The notes beneath the pieces are model-generated. The model had not been told where the DNA came from. It ran no database searches and saw nothing but the letters and a program-made list of their open reading frames with translations. From contig NZ_CP115768.1 in assembly GCF_027912835.1 (NCBI RefSeq), positions 1,612,001 through 1,676,000 of the forward strand: a stretch of DNA of 64,000 nucleotides. Direction: 5' to 3'. Made by a program: the position numbers and the translations under genes. This stretch comes from Paracoccus sediminicola (GTDB lineage: Bacteria > Pseudomonadota > Alphaproteobacteria > Rhodobacterales > Rhodobacteraceae). This document shows, in pieces, positions 27,919 through 36,707 of the stretch (its first letter is position 1; each line of letters begins with the position of its first letter).

Positions 27919-29793
27919 ATGCGAATCTTCAAAAATCCTAACGAATCCGCGATCAGAGCAGCCTATATCGCTGGATTCGCCGCCTTTACTACTGTTGCAG
28001 CGATGCCGCTGGCAAGCCTTGCCGAGCCGCAGCACGGCATCGCGATGTATGGTGAACCTGCTCTGCCGGAAGGGTTCTCCAGCCTGCCTTACGCCAATCC
28101 GGATGCGCCGCAGGGCGGATCGATTCGCCTGGGCGAATCGGGGTCATTCGATAGCCTCAAGCCCTGGGTGCTGAAGGGCAGTCCGGCCTGGCCGGTATTC
28201 ACCATGCCCGGCGTAGTGGCCGAAACGCTGATGCTGCGCTCGATGGATGAGCCCTTCACACTTTACGGACTGCTGGCGGAATCGGTGGAAACCGACCCCG
28301 AGCGGACATGGGTGGAATTCACCCTTCGCCCCGAGGCGACATTCTCGGACGGCAGCCCGGTGACCATCGAGGATGTGATGTGGTCCTACGAGACACTCGG
28401 CACGCAGGGCCATCCGCGCTATCGCGGGGCATGGTCCAAGGTCGAGAAAATGGAGCAGACTGGCGACAACAAGATCCGCTTCACCTTCAACACCGAGGAT
28501 CGCGAGCTCGCCCTGCTGATGGGGATGCGCCCGATCCTGCAAAAGGCTCAGTGGGAGGGCAAGGATTTCACCGAATCCGGGCTGGAGGTGCCGATCGGTT
28601 CGGGCCCCTATGTCATCGAGAATGTCGATGCGGGCCGCAGCCTGACCTTTCGCAAGAATCCCGACTGGTGGGGGAAGGATCTGCCGATCAATCAGGGGCT
28701 GCATAATTTCGACAGCGTCATCTATGACTATTACGGAGACAGCAGCGCCATGTTCGAGGCCTTCAAGGCCGGCGACATCGATGTCTGGCGCGAGCTCGAC
28801 CCGACGATCTGGCAGAATGATTATGACTTCCCGCGCGCCGTATCGGGTGAGGTCACGCAGTCCGAGATCCCGAATGAACGCCCCTCCGGCATCATGGGTC
28901 TGGTGATGAATACCCGAAATCCGCTGTTCGAGGATTGGCGGGTGCGGCAGGCGATGATCGAGGCGTTCAACTGGAACTTCATCAACGCCACGCTGTCGGG
29001 CGGACAGGAAGAGCGGATCACCTCGTATTTCGCCAATTCGGAGCTGGCCATGACCCCCGGCGCGCCTGCGGAGGGCCGGGTTCTGGAACTGCTGGAACCC
29101 TTCGCCGATGAGCTGCCGCCGGGCACCATCGAGGGCTATACCCTGCCGGATGGGTCGGATCAGCCCATGGACCGCCGCGCCATGCGCAGCGGGATGAAAC
29201 TGCTGCAAGAGGCCGGCTGGACAGTGCAGAACGGCGCGCTGACCAATGAAGACGGCACGGTCTTCGCCTTCGAGATCCTGCTGAACCAGTCCGGCAGCTC
29301 CATGTCGAGCGCCTCGGAGATGCGGCAGATTGCCGAGATCTTCAGCGAGGCGCTGCGCCAATACGGCATAGACGTGACGATCACCATGCTGGACAGTGCG
29401 CAATATGTCGAACGCACCAATAATTACGATTTCGACATGAGCTGGTATGACCGCGCGCTGTCGTTGTCTCCGGGCAATGAACAGCTTCTCTACTGGGGCG
29501 CGGCGGGCGTGACCGAGCCGGGGACACGCAACTGGATGGGTATAAACTCTCCTGCGGCCGAGGCGATGATCTCGGAAATGCTGAACGCGGATTCGCGTGA
29601 GAATTTCGTCTCGGCGGTCCATGCGCTCGACCGGATCCTGACCGCGGGACGCTATGTCATCCCCGCCGGATACTCGCCGATCAGCCGTCTGGCCCATGAC
29701 GCGACGCTCGCCTTCCCCGAAACCATCCCGGCCTATGGGGATTATCCCGGCTTCCTGCCCGAGACATGGTGGCGCGAGGAGGCGGGCGAGTAA
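27919..29793 (+). CDS. Extracellular peptide-binding protein (ABC transporter, SBP family 5, YejA-like)
   Basis: A 624-residue periplasmic solute-binding protein. The N-terminus has a signal peptide (FAAFTTVAAMPLASLAEP). Then come HGIAMYGEPALPEGFSSLPY, YANPDAPQGGSIRLGESG and FDSLKPWVLKG, which resemble YejA, the binding protein of the YejABEF peptide/microcin C importer. GSGPYVIE and FRKNPDWWGKD are SBP family 5 features. No permease or ATPase gene is adjacent, so its partners must be elsewhere. It is divergent from the bdhA leader and followed after 77 bases by the CsbD-like gene. Confidence 0.9.
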   Translation: MRIFKNPNESAIRAAYIAGFAAFTTVAAMPLASLAEPQHGIAMYGEPALPEGFSSLPYANPDAPQGGSIRLGESGSFDSLKPWVLKGSPAWPVFTMPGVVAETLMLRSMDEPFTLYGLLAESVETDPERTWVEFTLRPEATFSDGSPVTIEDVMWSYETLGTQGHPRYRGAWSKVEKMEQTGDNKIRFTFNTEDRELALLMGMRPILQKAQWEGKDFTESGLEVPIGSGPYVIENVDAGRSLTFRKNPDWWGKDLPINQGLHNFDSVIYDYYGDSSAMFEAFKAGDIDVWRELDPTIWQNDYDFPRAVSGEVTQSEIPNERPSGIMGLVMNTRNPLFEDWRVRQAMIEAFNWNFINATLSGGQEERITSYFANSELAMTPGAPAEGRVLELLEPFADELPPGTIEGYTLPDGSDQPMDRRAMRSGMKLLQEAGWTVQNGALTNEDGTVFAFEILLNQSGSSMSSASEMRQIAEIFSEALRQYGIDVTITMLDSAQYVERTNNYDFDMSWYDRALSLSPGNEQLLYWGAAGVTEPGTRNWMGINSPAAEAMISEMLNADSRENFVSAVHALDRILTAGRYVIPAGYSPISRLAHDATLAFPETIPAYGDYPGFLPETWWREEAGE

Positions 29794-29870
29794 CGGGAAC
29801 CCGGCGGCGTGACGCGAAGTTTGTGCCAGAAGACCGCGAGGTCTGATGGTTTCACAGAAAGGAGCCGCAC

Positions 29871-30209
29871 ATGAAATGGCACCACGTCGCCGATAACTGG
29901 CCCGCCTTCTACGAGGCAATCATCGACAAATGGCCGCGTGCGGATGAAAGCGAGCTGGACGAGATCGACGGCGATCAGCGCGCTTTCCTGCGCTATATCG
30001 CCGAAATCGAAGAGCTCGAGACCGAAGAAGCCCGCGAGGAAATTCGCGAATGGCTCGCCGGTGAGATCCCCTCGGATGTGGTCATGGATGAAAGCCATGA
30101 CGATATATCGATCCGGAACTCGTCGAAATATGTCGGCGAGGGCGAGGACGAATACGATGATGACGCCCGCTTCGGCGATGACGGGGGCGAGGCGCGCAGC
30201 CCGGCCTAA
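29871..30209 (+). CDS. Acidic CsbD-like protein
   Basis: A 112-residue, strongly acidic protein. Residues 1 to about 65 follow the CsbD/YjbJ pattern: MKWHHVADNWPAFYEAIIDK with W3, N9-W10 and KW, then DEIDGDQRAFLRYI and EEAREEIREWLAGE. CsbD proteins are stress-induced and mostly of unknown function. The C-terminal tail (VGEGEDEYDDDARFGDDGGE) is extra and probably disordered. AAAGGAG precedes the ATG. Its stop overlaps the convergent DUF1513 gene by four bases. The family call rests on pattern only. Confidence 0.7.
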   Translation: MKWHHVADNWPAFYEAIIDKWPRADESELDEIDGDQRAFLRYIAEIEELETEEAREEIREWLAGEIPSDVVMDESHDDISIRNSSKYVGEGEDEYDDDARFGDDGGEARSPA

Positions 30210-31282
30210 ACCGGCTCGGCGATCCGGACGAGATGGTTGTCCCATCTGAGCGCGTGACGGCTCAGCAGGGTCAGACCGTCCGCATCGGCGGCCCAGACCG
30301 CGCCGCCGCCATCGGTCAGTGCAAAGCCACCGCCCGGTCGGGTCGAGGCCCCGCACAGATCGGCACGGCGCAGCGTCGCCAGATGCGCGCCCTCCGAATC
30401 ATGGAACATGACCACCCCGCCGCGCGGCGAGGTGATCGCGATCTGCCCTTCTGCCGTCGCGGCGATCGAGCCCGCATAACCCTTCATCGTGAAACGATCC
30501 GCTTCGGCGGGCGCATGCAGGCTGAGCGGCGCATCGCCTTGCGCCAGACCCAGCAGAGGCACCGGCTCGGCCTCGCTGCCTTGCCATTGCATGGCAAAGC
30601 CGATGCCGCCCTTCAGCAGCGCCAGATGCCGGATGGAGTTGCGGTGCAGCTCTTCAGGAAGTTCGCGGACCGACAACGCCTCGCCCTCGCTTCCGATCAC
30701 CGCGAGATTGGGCCGCATCCGGTCGAGGTTCAGCTTGCTGCGATCCTCCGGGTCGGTCTCGATCCCGCCATTCGCAACGACGATCCGGCCATCCGCCATC
30801 ACTTTCAGCTCATGCGGACCGACGCCACGGCTGTCCCATTCGCCCAGACGGGCATAGCCCGCCCGCACATCCCAGATCCCGATCCGGCCGGCGGAACCCT
30901 CGGCAACCACCTCCGACGTGTAAAGCCGCCGCCCATCCGCCGAAAACGCGCCGTGCCCGTTGAACTGCCGCCCCTCGGGCGGTCGCAGCCGGTGGCGCAC
31001 CGCGCCGTCGCGGCAGTCGATCACCAGCCCGAACCTGCCCGGACGGCGAGCAAAGCCCACCACCTCGGCACGGTAAGGATGGGCCGCGGCGGCATGGCCA
31101 CGATCCGGCAGGGGAACGGCAAAGCGGATCGCGCCCTGCGCGTCGATGCCATGCAAAGCATGGCTGCCGTCCGGGCGCATCGCCGCCGCCACCCATTCCG
31201 GCGCGCCGACCGCCGCCCAACCGCGCACCGGCAGGATCGCGGCAGCGGCAAGCCCTTTCAGCAGGCTGCGCCGGTCAGCCAT
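30206..31282 (-). CDS. DUF1513 family protein, exported
   Basis: A 358-residue protein with a Tat-like N-terminus (MADRRSLLKGLAAAAILP) and repeated beta-strand segments typical of DUF1513, probably a propeller: FNGHGAFSADGRRLYTSE, WDSRGVGPHELKVMADGR, VANGGIETDPEDRSKLNLD, and MKGYAGSIAATAEGQIAI. DUF1513 genes usually follow imelysin and di-haem peroxidase-like genes in iron-related operons. Here the ATG overlaps the imelysin stop (TGATG). Its exact job in iron handling is unknown. Confidence 0.85.
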   Translation of the reverse strand: MADRRSLLKGLAAAAILPVRGWAAVGAPEWVAAAMRPDGSHALHGIDAQGAIRFAVPLPDRGHAAAAHPYRAEVVGFARRPGRFGLVIDCRDGAVRHRLRPPEGRQFNGHGAFSADGRRLYTSEVVAEGSAGRIGIWDVRAGYARLGEWDSRGVGPHELKVMADGRIVVANGGIETDPEDRSKLNLDRMRPNLAVIGSEGEALSVRELPEELHRNSIRHLALLKGGIGFAMQWQGSEAEPVPLLGLAQGDAPLSLHAPAEADRFTMKGYAGSIAATAEGQIAITSPRGGVVMFHDSEGAHLATLRRADLCGASTRPGGGFALTDGGGAVWAADADGLTLLSRHALRWDNHLVRIAEPV

Positions 31283-32262
31283 CAATCCCCGTCCCGCGAG
31301 TTGAACCCGACGCCAAGCCCGAGCGCCGCGCCGATCTCGGTCTCGGCGGTCTCGCGCAGATCACGGATCGCCGTCTGAAGCGACAGGATACGCGCCCTGC
31401 CCTCTGGCTCGGCCACCCCGTCCAGAACCGGGTCATCCAGCGTCTCGGCCTCGGCAATCACCGCGTTGAAGGCCGCCTCGATTACCGTACCGTCAGACAG
31501 CATCGCCACTGCCAAATCGCGCATCCCTTGCAGGGACAGCACGATATTGCGCAAGCTGCGCCCCGCTGCCCGCGCTTCTGCCCGTTCCGGCCGGGGCTGG
31601 TCCTCGGTGCCGAGCGGCCGGCCGAGCCGCGTATCGGCGAGCTGTTCCAGCCCACTCATCAGCTGGGTATAAACCGCCTGCTGCGCTTCGGTCGGCGTCA
31701 GGAAACGATCATTGCCTTCGGCCCCGGCGCTCAGCAGCGTATCGGCGAAACCATCCCACTCGGCGTCGATCTCGGCCGTCACCCGGGCCAGGTCTGCCGC
31801 CGTCGCGCGGCGCAACTCGCAAAGCACCGCCTCATCGCCGGTCACGCCGGGCGGATAGATCAGCCGTTCAAGCGCCGGCAGGCCGCGCGCGGCAACCGAG
31901 ATGGTCCCGAATGCCTCGGGATCGACGATGATCTCGGATTCCTGATCGACCAGCTGTTGCTGAGTGCGCAGACCGGATTGCTTGGGATCGGGCCAGAAGG
32001 CAATGCCGAGCGCCCGCCCCTCTTCCTCGACCGGGCCGATCTGGAAAAACCCGATCCGGGCCCAGCTGTCCCAGAGTGCCTGATAGGGTTCGCGCAGATT
32101 CCCAATGCCGCAATCGCTTTGCGCCGCGACGTCCAGTTGCGCGGCGCTCTTGGCCAGATCGTCATAAGCCGGGCCGAGCACCTCGTTTTCAGCGCGGGCG
32201 AGATCGGCCTGCGCCCCCTGAGCCGCTGAGATCAGCAGCGCGGCCATCCAGAAAACTCGCAT
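31282..32262 (-). CDS. Imelysin family protein (peptidase M75-like), periplasmic
   Basis: A 326-residue protein with a signal peptide (MRVFWMAALLISAAQGAQAD). It keeps imelysin features: YQALWDSWARIGFFQIGPVE, LGIAFWPDP, and ARGLPALERLIYPPG, which is the place of the G-x-H-x-x-E motif; here the histidine is missing. SLQGMRDL and RARILSLQTAIRDL follow. Imelysin-like proteins are iron-regulated and may bind iron or another metal. Only imelysin and DUF1513 are present; the usual second imelysin and the di-haem oxidoreductase are absent. It lies 227 bases downstream of an octanucleotide repeat. Confidence 0.82.
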   Translation of the reverse strand: MRVFWMAALLISAAQGAQADLARAENEVLGPAYDDLAKSAAQLDVAAQSDCGIGNLREPYQALWDSWARIGFFQIGPVEEEGRALGIAFWPDPKQSGLRTQQQLVDQESEIIVDPEAFGTISVAARGLPALERLIYPPGVTGDEAVLCELRRATAADLARVTAEIDAEWDGFADTLLSAGAEGNDRFLTPTEAQQAVYTQLMSGLEQLADTRLGRPLGTEDQPRPERAEARAAGRSLRNIVLSLQGMRDLAVAMLSDGTVIEAAFNAVIAEAETLDDPVLDGVAEPEGRARILSLQTAIRDLRETAETEIGAALGLGVGFNSRDGD

Positions 32263-32388
32263 CCGTCATACCCTTATAGCAGTCGCGCCGCTTGCACGGC
32301 GTCCATCCTGGGAGCGAAGGCCGGAGCATAGCTGGCGTGAGATCGCTGGCAGCCGGACCTGACGTCATCGCATTGCCAGATTTTCGCC

Positions 32389-32409
32389 CGCCGATCAATT
32401 GCATCGGCG
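32389..32409. promoter_or_regulatory. Perfect inverted repeat upstream of the imelysin gene
   Basis: CGCCGAT, seven bases, ATCGGCG, about 127 bases before the imelysin start. It is a candidate operator or hairpin. The rest of 32263-32488 has no recognised feature. Confidence 0.35.
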
Positions 32410-32488
32410 AAACCTTAGTGCCTGCCGAGGCGCGGCGCATGGCCGCATAGCCGCGCGGTGCCGTCTCGCAAGATCGGTGCCAATTCCA

Positions 32489-32584
32489 GCTTCTGAGCTT
32501 CTGAGCTTCTGAGCTTCTGAGCTTCTGAGCTTCTGAGCTTCTGAGCTTCTGAGCTTCTGAGCTTCTGAGCTTCTGAGCTTCTGA
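32489..32584. repeat. Octanucleotide tandem repeat, 12 copies of GCTTCTGA
   Basis: Twelve uninterrupted identical copies of GCTTCTGA fill 96 bases. The repeat lies between the recA terminator and the imelysin-DUF1513 operon, in otherwise non-coding DNA. Since the unit is not a multiple of three, gain or loss of one copy would shift any frame through it. On the minus strand a frame across it reads as SSEAQKLR repeats, but no convincing gene is attached. Such arrays change copy number by slippage. Confidence 0.97.
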
Positions 32585-32674
32585 TGGGCGCATCAAAACT
32601 CTTACCAAAGCGCAACACGCAGTCTCTGATCGCCACCGGCCACTCAGAAACAGAACGTAACGACGAATCCAACG

Positions 32675-32706
32675 CAAAAAGAAGCCCGCCGCATCACGAC
32701 GGGCCT
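32675..32706 (-). terminator. Rho-independent terminator after recA
   Basis: On the minus strand GCCCGTCG, short loop, CGGCGGGC (one G-T pair), followed by TTCTTTTT. It lies about 50 bases after the recA stop. Confidence 0.8.
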
Positions 32707-32756
32707 CCTGGCATTCCGCTATGGCGATCACAGCTCCGAAAAGCGCCGCTCAGGGA

Positions 32757-33815
32757 TTACTCGTCTGAGAGCACATCCTCTTCGCCATGCGCCACATCGA
32801 ATTCCAGCCCGTGGCTGGCGCGGATCTTATCCTCGATCTCAAGCGCCATCGCTTCGTTATCGCGCAGGAATTGCTTGGCGTTTTCGCGCCCCTGCCCGAT
32901 CCGCTCATCGCCATAGGAATACCAGGCGCCGGATTTCTCGACCACGCCCGCTTTCACGCCGAGATCGATCAATTCGCCCATCTTCGAGATCCCGGCGCCA
33001 TACATGATGTCGAATTCGACCTGGCGGAAGGGCGGCGCGACCTTGTTCTTGACCACCTTGACGCGGGTGGTGTTGCCGACCACCTCGTCACGATCCTTGA
33101 TCGAGCCGATGCGGCGGATATCCAGACGCACGGAGGCATAGAATTTCAGCGCATTGCCGCCCGAGGTGGTTTCCGGGCTGCCGAACATCACGCCGATCTT
33201 CATGCGGATCTGGTTGATGAAGATCACCATGCAGTTCGAGCGCCCGATCGACGCGGTCAGCTTGCGCATCGCCTGACTCATCAGTCGGGCCTGAGCGCCG
33301 ACCTGATGGTCGCCCATATCGCCCTCGATCTCGGATTTCGGGGTCAGAGCCGCGACCGAATCGACCACGACCATATTGACCGCGCCGGAACGGACCAGCG
33401 TATCCACGATTTCAAGCGCCTGCTCGCCCGTGTCGGGCTGCGAGATCAGCAGCTCGTCCAGATTCACGCCGAGCTTGCGCGCATATTGCGGATCGAGCGC
33501 ATGTTCCGCGTCGACAAAGGCGCAGACCCCGCCCTTTTTCTGTTCCTCGGCCACCGCATGCAGCGTCAGCGTGGTCTTGCCCGAGCTCTCAGGGCCGTAA
33601 ATCTCGATAATACGGCCCTTGGGCAGACCGCCAATGCCAAGCGCGATGTCCAGACCCAGAGAGCCGGTCGAGGTCGCCTCGATCTCGGCCACGGGGTTGT
33701 CCGCACCCAGCTTCATGATCGAGCCCTTGCCGAACTGCCGTTCGATCTGCGCAAGCGCGCTGTCCAGGGCCTTCTGCTTGTCGGCCGATCTCTTGTCCAT
33801 GTTCACTTCGCTCAT
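32757..33815 (-). CDS. recA: Recombinase RecA
   Basis: RecA forms filaments on single-stranded DNA, carries out strand exchange and triggers LexA self-cleavage. Reading from the ATG at 33815, which has AGGAG upstream, gives 352 residues starting [15 protein letters not shown]. Walker A is GPESSGKT (74-81), Walker B is VVVDSVAAL, loop L1 is [18 protein letters not shown] and L2 is [20 protein letters not shown]. The C-terminus is acidic ([11 protein letters not shown]). A longer frame upstream would start beyond the ribosome site. Regulation by LexA is indicated by the SOS box and overlapping promoter at 33880-33922. Confidence 0.98.
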   Translation of the reverse strand: MSEVNMDKRSADKQKALDSALAQIERQFGKGSIMKLGADNPVAEIEATSTGSLGLDIALGIGGLPKGRIIEIYGPESSGKTTLTLHAVAEEQKKGGVCAFVDAEHALDPQYARKLGVNLDELLISQPDTGEQALEIVDTLVRSGAVNMVVVDSVAALTPKSEIEGDMGDHQVGAQARLMSQAMRKLTASIGRSNCMVIFINQIRMKIGVMFGSPETTSGGNALKFYASVRLDIRRIGSIKDRDEVVGNTTRVKVVKNKVAPPFRQVEFDIMYGAGISKMGELIDLGVKAGVVEKSGAWYSYGDERIGQGRENAKQFLRDNEAMALEIEDKIRASHGLEFDVAHGEEDVLSDE

Positions 33816-33879
33816 CCTGCCTACACTCCTTGCCCTTATGTCAGAACGCTCACCGCGCCTCAATCCGGGCCGCGGTCAT

Positions 33880-33894
33880 GTTCTGTTAATGTTC
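33880..33894. promoter_or_regulatory. LexA (SOS) box of recA
   Basis: GTTC-TGTTAAT-GTTC, the exact GTTC-N7-GTTC consensus of alphaproteobacteria, 65 bases upstream of the recA ATG. It touches the -10 element, so bound LexA should block the polymerase. Confidence 0.9.
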
Positions 33895-33922
33895 TCATAC
33901 GCGAATGCCGTATTCTTGGCAA
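33894..33922 (-). promoter_or_regulatory. recA promoter
   Basis: On the minus strand TTGCCA, 17-base spacer, TATGAG; the last base of the -10 meets the LexA box. Confidence 0.65.
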
Positions 33923-34020
33923 GCGTTCCAGGCTCTGGATAGGGCCAAATGCTTAAGCGGAGGTTTACACGCGGCGGCGCAGCCCCTACTCCGTCGCCCG
34001 AAGATCGAAGGGGGCTGAAT

Positions 34021-34599
34021 ATGCTGATTTTCTGGGAGCAGAGGCTGGTGTTTCTTGCCACGCCCAAGGCTGGCTCGACCGCGATCGAGGTGGCGCTTGA
34101 ACCGCTGGCTAGCCTGGCCGTGCAGCGCCCGCCCGAGCTGAAGCATGCCAATGCGGCGCGGTTTCACCGGCATATTCACCCCTGGCTGACCGAATTAAGC
34201 GGCGAGGCCTTTACCACCGTCGCGCTGATGCGCGAGCCTGTCGAATGGCTGCGAAGCTGGTATCGCTTCCACCTTCGCGACGCGCCGGATGCCGCCGAGC
34301 CGCAGCATGGCTTCGAAGATTTCGTGCGCCGCTATCTCGAACTGCCGAAATCGGTGACGCAGGGCATTGCCACGCAATCGTCGTTCCTGACCGCGGGCGG
34401 CAGGCCGGTCGACCGGATTTTCCGCTATGAGCGTATCGGCGATTTTACGCATTTCCTCGATGAGTGGCTGGATTGTGAGATCAGCCTGCCGCGGATCAAC
34501 GTGCCACCGGCCGCGGATGTCAGCCTGTCTGCCGCGACCGAGGCAGCTTTGCGTGCCGAGCTCGGCACGGATTTCGCGCTTTACGAGGGGCTTGGCTAA
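34021..34599 (+). CDS. Small sulfotransferase-family protein
   Basis: A 192-residue protein with sulfotransferase signatures. FLATPKAGSTAIEVAL is the PAPS 5'-phosphosulfate loop and VALMREPVEWLRSWYRF is the 3'-phosphate-binding region. ELKHANAARFHRHIHPWL lies between. The ATG at 34021 with an AGGGGG-like site is preferred over the open frame from 33949. Homologues in Rhodobacteraceae are, as I recall, sometimes mislabelled gamma-glutamyl kinase; no kinase motif is present. It is divergent from recA and overlaps the convergent cckA stop by four bases. The acceptor is unknown. Confidence 0.78.
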   Translation: MLIFWEQRLVFLATPKAGSTAIEVALEPLASLAVQRPPELKHANAARFHRHIHPWLTELSGEAFTTVALMREPVEWLRSWYRFHLRDAPDAAEPQHGFEDFVRRYLELPKSVTQGIATQSSFLTAGGRPVDRIFRYERIGDFTHFLDEWLDCEISLPRINVPPAADVSLSAATEAALRAELGTDFALYEGLG

Positions 34600-36641
34600 G
34601 CCGGCTCGTCCAGCTTCGCTGCCACCGCCGCCAGCAGATCGGCGAGCGAGAAGGGCTTTTGCAGGAAGGCCGCGCCCTCGATCGGGTTGCGCCCGTCCTC
34701 GAACACATCTTCTGTATAGCCGGACATGAAAATCACCCGCGTATTCGGGCGATCGGCCAGGGCGCGGCGCACCCAGCTGACCCCGTCGAGACCGGGCATG
34801 ACCACGTCCGAAACGAAGAGATCCACCGTCAACATTTCGTCACTCAGCATTGACAGCGCCTCTTCCCCGGAAGCCGCCTCGATCACCTGATAGCCGCGCA
34901 GTTTCAGCGCCCGAGAAGCGAAGGCCCTGACCGGGGCTTCGTCCTCGACCAACAGCACCTTGCCTTCCGGCGGAGCCGCGACAGCGAGGCCGACGGCGCC
35001 GGCAGGCTCTGCGCCTGTATCGGACGGCTCGTCAGCGCCGGTATGAACGGGGAGATAGATGGTAAACACCGTTCCCGTGTCCTCGGTGCTGTCGCAGATG
35101 ATGTAGCCGCCAGTCTGCTTGACGATGCCGTAAACGGTGGACAGCCCCAGCCCGGTGCCCTCGCCCACGCGCTTGGTGGTGAAGAAAGGCTCAAAAATCT
35201 TGCCGAGGAGATCGGGCGGGATGCCGCATCCCTGATCGGCGATCCGCACCTCGACATAGTTGCCCGCCGGCACGGCGAAGCGGCCATGTTGCTGCTCGGT
35301 ATCGAAGACCACGTTGGTCGTGGTGATGTCGACTTGCCCGCCCTCCGGCATCGCATCACGCGCATTCACAACCAGATTCATCAGCACCTGTTCGATCTTG
35401 CTGCGATCGGCGCGAACGGCCGCGAGCCTGGGGTCGTGGCGCACCACCAGACGGATCCGGTCGCCGACCAGACGGTTCAGCAGATGCGAGAGATCCGCAA
35501 TCGTCTCACGAAGATCCAGCGTCTGCGGCTTGAGCGTCTGCTTGCGCGAGAAGGCCAGCAGATGGCTGACCAGATTGGCGGCGCGGTTGGCGTTCTGGCT
35601 GATCTGGTCGAGATCGGCGTAATCCGGATCGCCCTTGTCGTGGCGCAGCATCAGCAAGTCGCAATGCCCGCTGATCGCGGTCAGCAGATTGTTGAAATCA
35701 TGCGCAATCCCGCCTGCGAGCTGGCCGATCGCCTGCATCTTCTGGCTCTGCACGAATTGCGCTTCGAGCGTCTTGAGCGCGCGCGCATCCGAGAGCACTG
35801 CGATCAGCGTGTCACTGCCCTCGCGCTCGGCGTGGAGCGAGACCTGAATAAAGCGGTCCTGACCGGCGCGCGGCGCCCGCAGCACCTCGGGCGGGCCCGG
35901 GGCACGAGCGCTGCGCGCCTCGGCGAGCCAGTCCGAAAAGGACCGACCGAGACCATCCAGCAATTTCGAGACATGCAGACCCGCAGCATCGCCGCCGCAA
36001 TAGGGCAGCGCCGCACGGTTGGCGCGCATGACCGTGCCGTCCGGGGCAAGGCGCAGAACCGCGATTGGCAGCGCATCGTAATCCGGCAGCGGGGTCTCGC
36101 GCGGGGTCTCGACCGGGCGCTCATCGCCGCGCAGCAGAACGCGCAGAAGATTGCCCGCCCGCCGTTCGACCACGATCCGCTCGTCGCCGGGCAGGCTGTG
36201 CACCGCCAGCCCGTGGCGACGCGCATGGCTCAGAAGTCGCCGGATCTCGCCTTCGGCATCGGCCAGCCGGCCCGAGAGGATGGCGCTGAGCCCCTCGCCT
36301 ATCCGGTCACCCTCAAGATCGGCGGCGATGGGCGATTGTCGCAGCACCCGACCGGCCGCGTCGACCACCCAATCGGCGTCATCGCTTGCCATGATCTCGG
36401 GGGTGAGCGTCGCCAGTTCACGCCGGCGCAGCCAGGCCTCGCGGAACCGGGCGAGTGCCAGTCCGACGCCCAGCAGATACCAGCCAAGCACCGCCATGGT
36501 CAGCCCGAGCGACCAGGCCGAGCCAGGATTCGGGCGATGCCCCTGAATGTGCAGCCATATTTCACCAAGCAAAAGCGGCAGGACAAGCAGCGGCGCCCAG
36601 AAGCCGGCATGTCGCGGCAAACGTTGCAGCAACTTCCCCAT
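34596..36641 (-). CDS. cckA: Hybrid histidine kinase CckA
   Basis: CckA is the membrane kinase that, through ChpT, phosphorylates CtrA; in Rhodobacterales this path controls motility, gene-transfer-agent production and related traits. The protein has two membrane segments (FWAPLLVLPLLLGEIWL, SLGLTMAVLGWYLLGVGLAL) and PAS-like regions to about residue 290. Then comes MQAIGQLAGGIAHDFNNLL with His314, the ATPase boxes (NLVVNARDAMPEGG, DQGCGIPPD, FEPFFTTKRVGEGTGLGLS), and a receiver with Asp612 in FVSDVVMPGLDG. The ATG at 36641 has AAGGG upstream and gives 681 residues; a GTG at 36671 is the alternative. A CtrA box lies just upstream. Confidence 0.95.
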   Translation of the reverse strand: MGKLLQRLPRHAGFWAPLLVLPLLLGEIWLHIQGHRPNPGSAWSLGLTMAVLGWYLLGVGLALARFREAWLRRRELATLTPEIMASDDADWVVDAAGRVLRQSPIAADLEGDRIGEGLSAILSGRLADAEGEIRRLLSHARRHGLAVHSLPGDERIVVERRAGNLLRVLLRGDERPVETPRETPLPDYDALPIAVLRLAPDGTVMRANRAALPYCGGDAAGLHVSKLLDGLGRSFSDWLAEARSARAPGPPEVLRAPRAGQDRFIQVSLHAEREGSDTLIAVLSDARALKTLEAQFVQSQKMQAIGQLAGGIAHDFNNLLTAISGHCDLLMLRHDKGDPDYADLDQISQNANRAANLVSHLLAFSRKQTLKPQTLDLRETIADLSHLLNRLVGDRIRLVVRHDPRLAAVRADRSKIEQVLMNLVVNARDAMPEGGQVDITTTNVVFDTEQQHGRFAVPAGNYVEVRIADQGCGIPPDLLGKIFEPFFTTKRVGEGTGLGLSTVYGIVKQTGGYIICDSTEDTGTVFTIYLPVHTGADEPSDTGAEPAGAVGLAVAAPPEGKVLLVEDEAPVRAFASRALKLRGYQVIEAASGEEALSMLSDEMLTVDLFVSDVVMPGLDGVSWVRRALADRPNTRVIFMSGYTEDVFEDGRNPIEGAAFLQKPFSLADLLAAVAAKLDEPA

Positions 36642-36687
36642 ATCAAGCGACCCTTGCAGCGTATCTCTCACGATAATCGCACAAGAC

Positions 36688-36702
36688 TTAAGAAAAGGTT
36701 AA
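36688..36702. promoter_or_regulatory. CtrA-binding box upstream of cckA
   Basis: TTAA-GAAAAGG-TTAA, an exact TTAA-N7-TTAA match, 47 bases before the cckA ATG in the short gap after the rsmB-like stop. Confidence 0.75.
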
Positions 36703-36707
36703 TATTA

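Noticed and set aside
32189..32731. Minus-strand frame through the octanucleotide array as a repeat-containing protein (SSEAQKLR repeats).
   Set aside because: The flanking sequence has no coding character, and any frame stays open through this array because the repeat has no stop on that strand.
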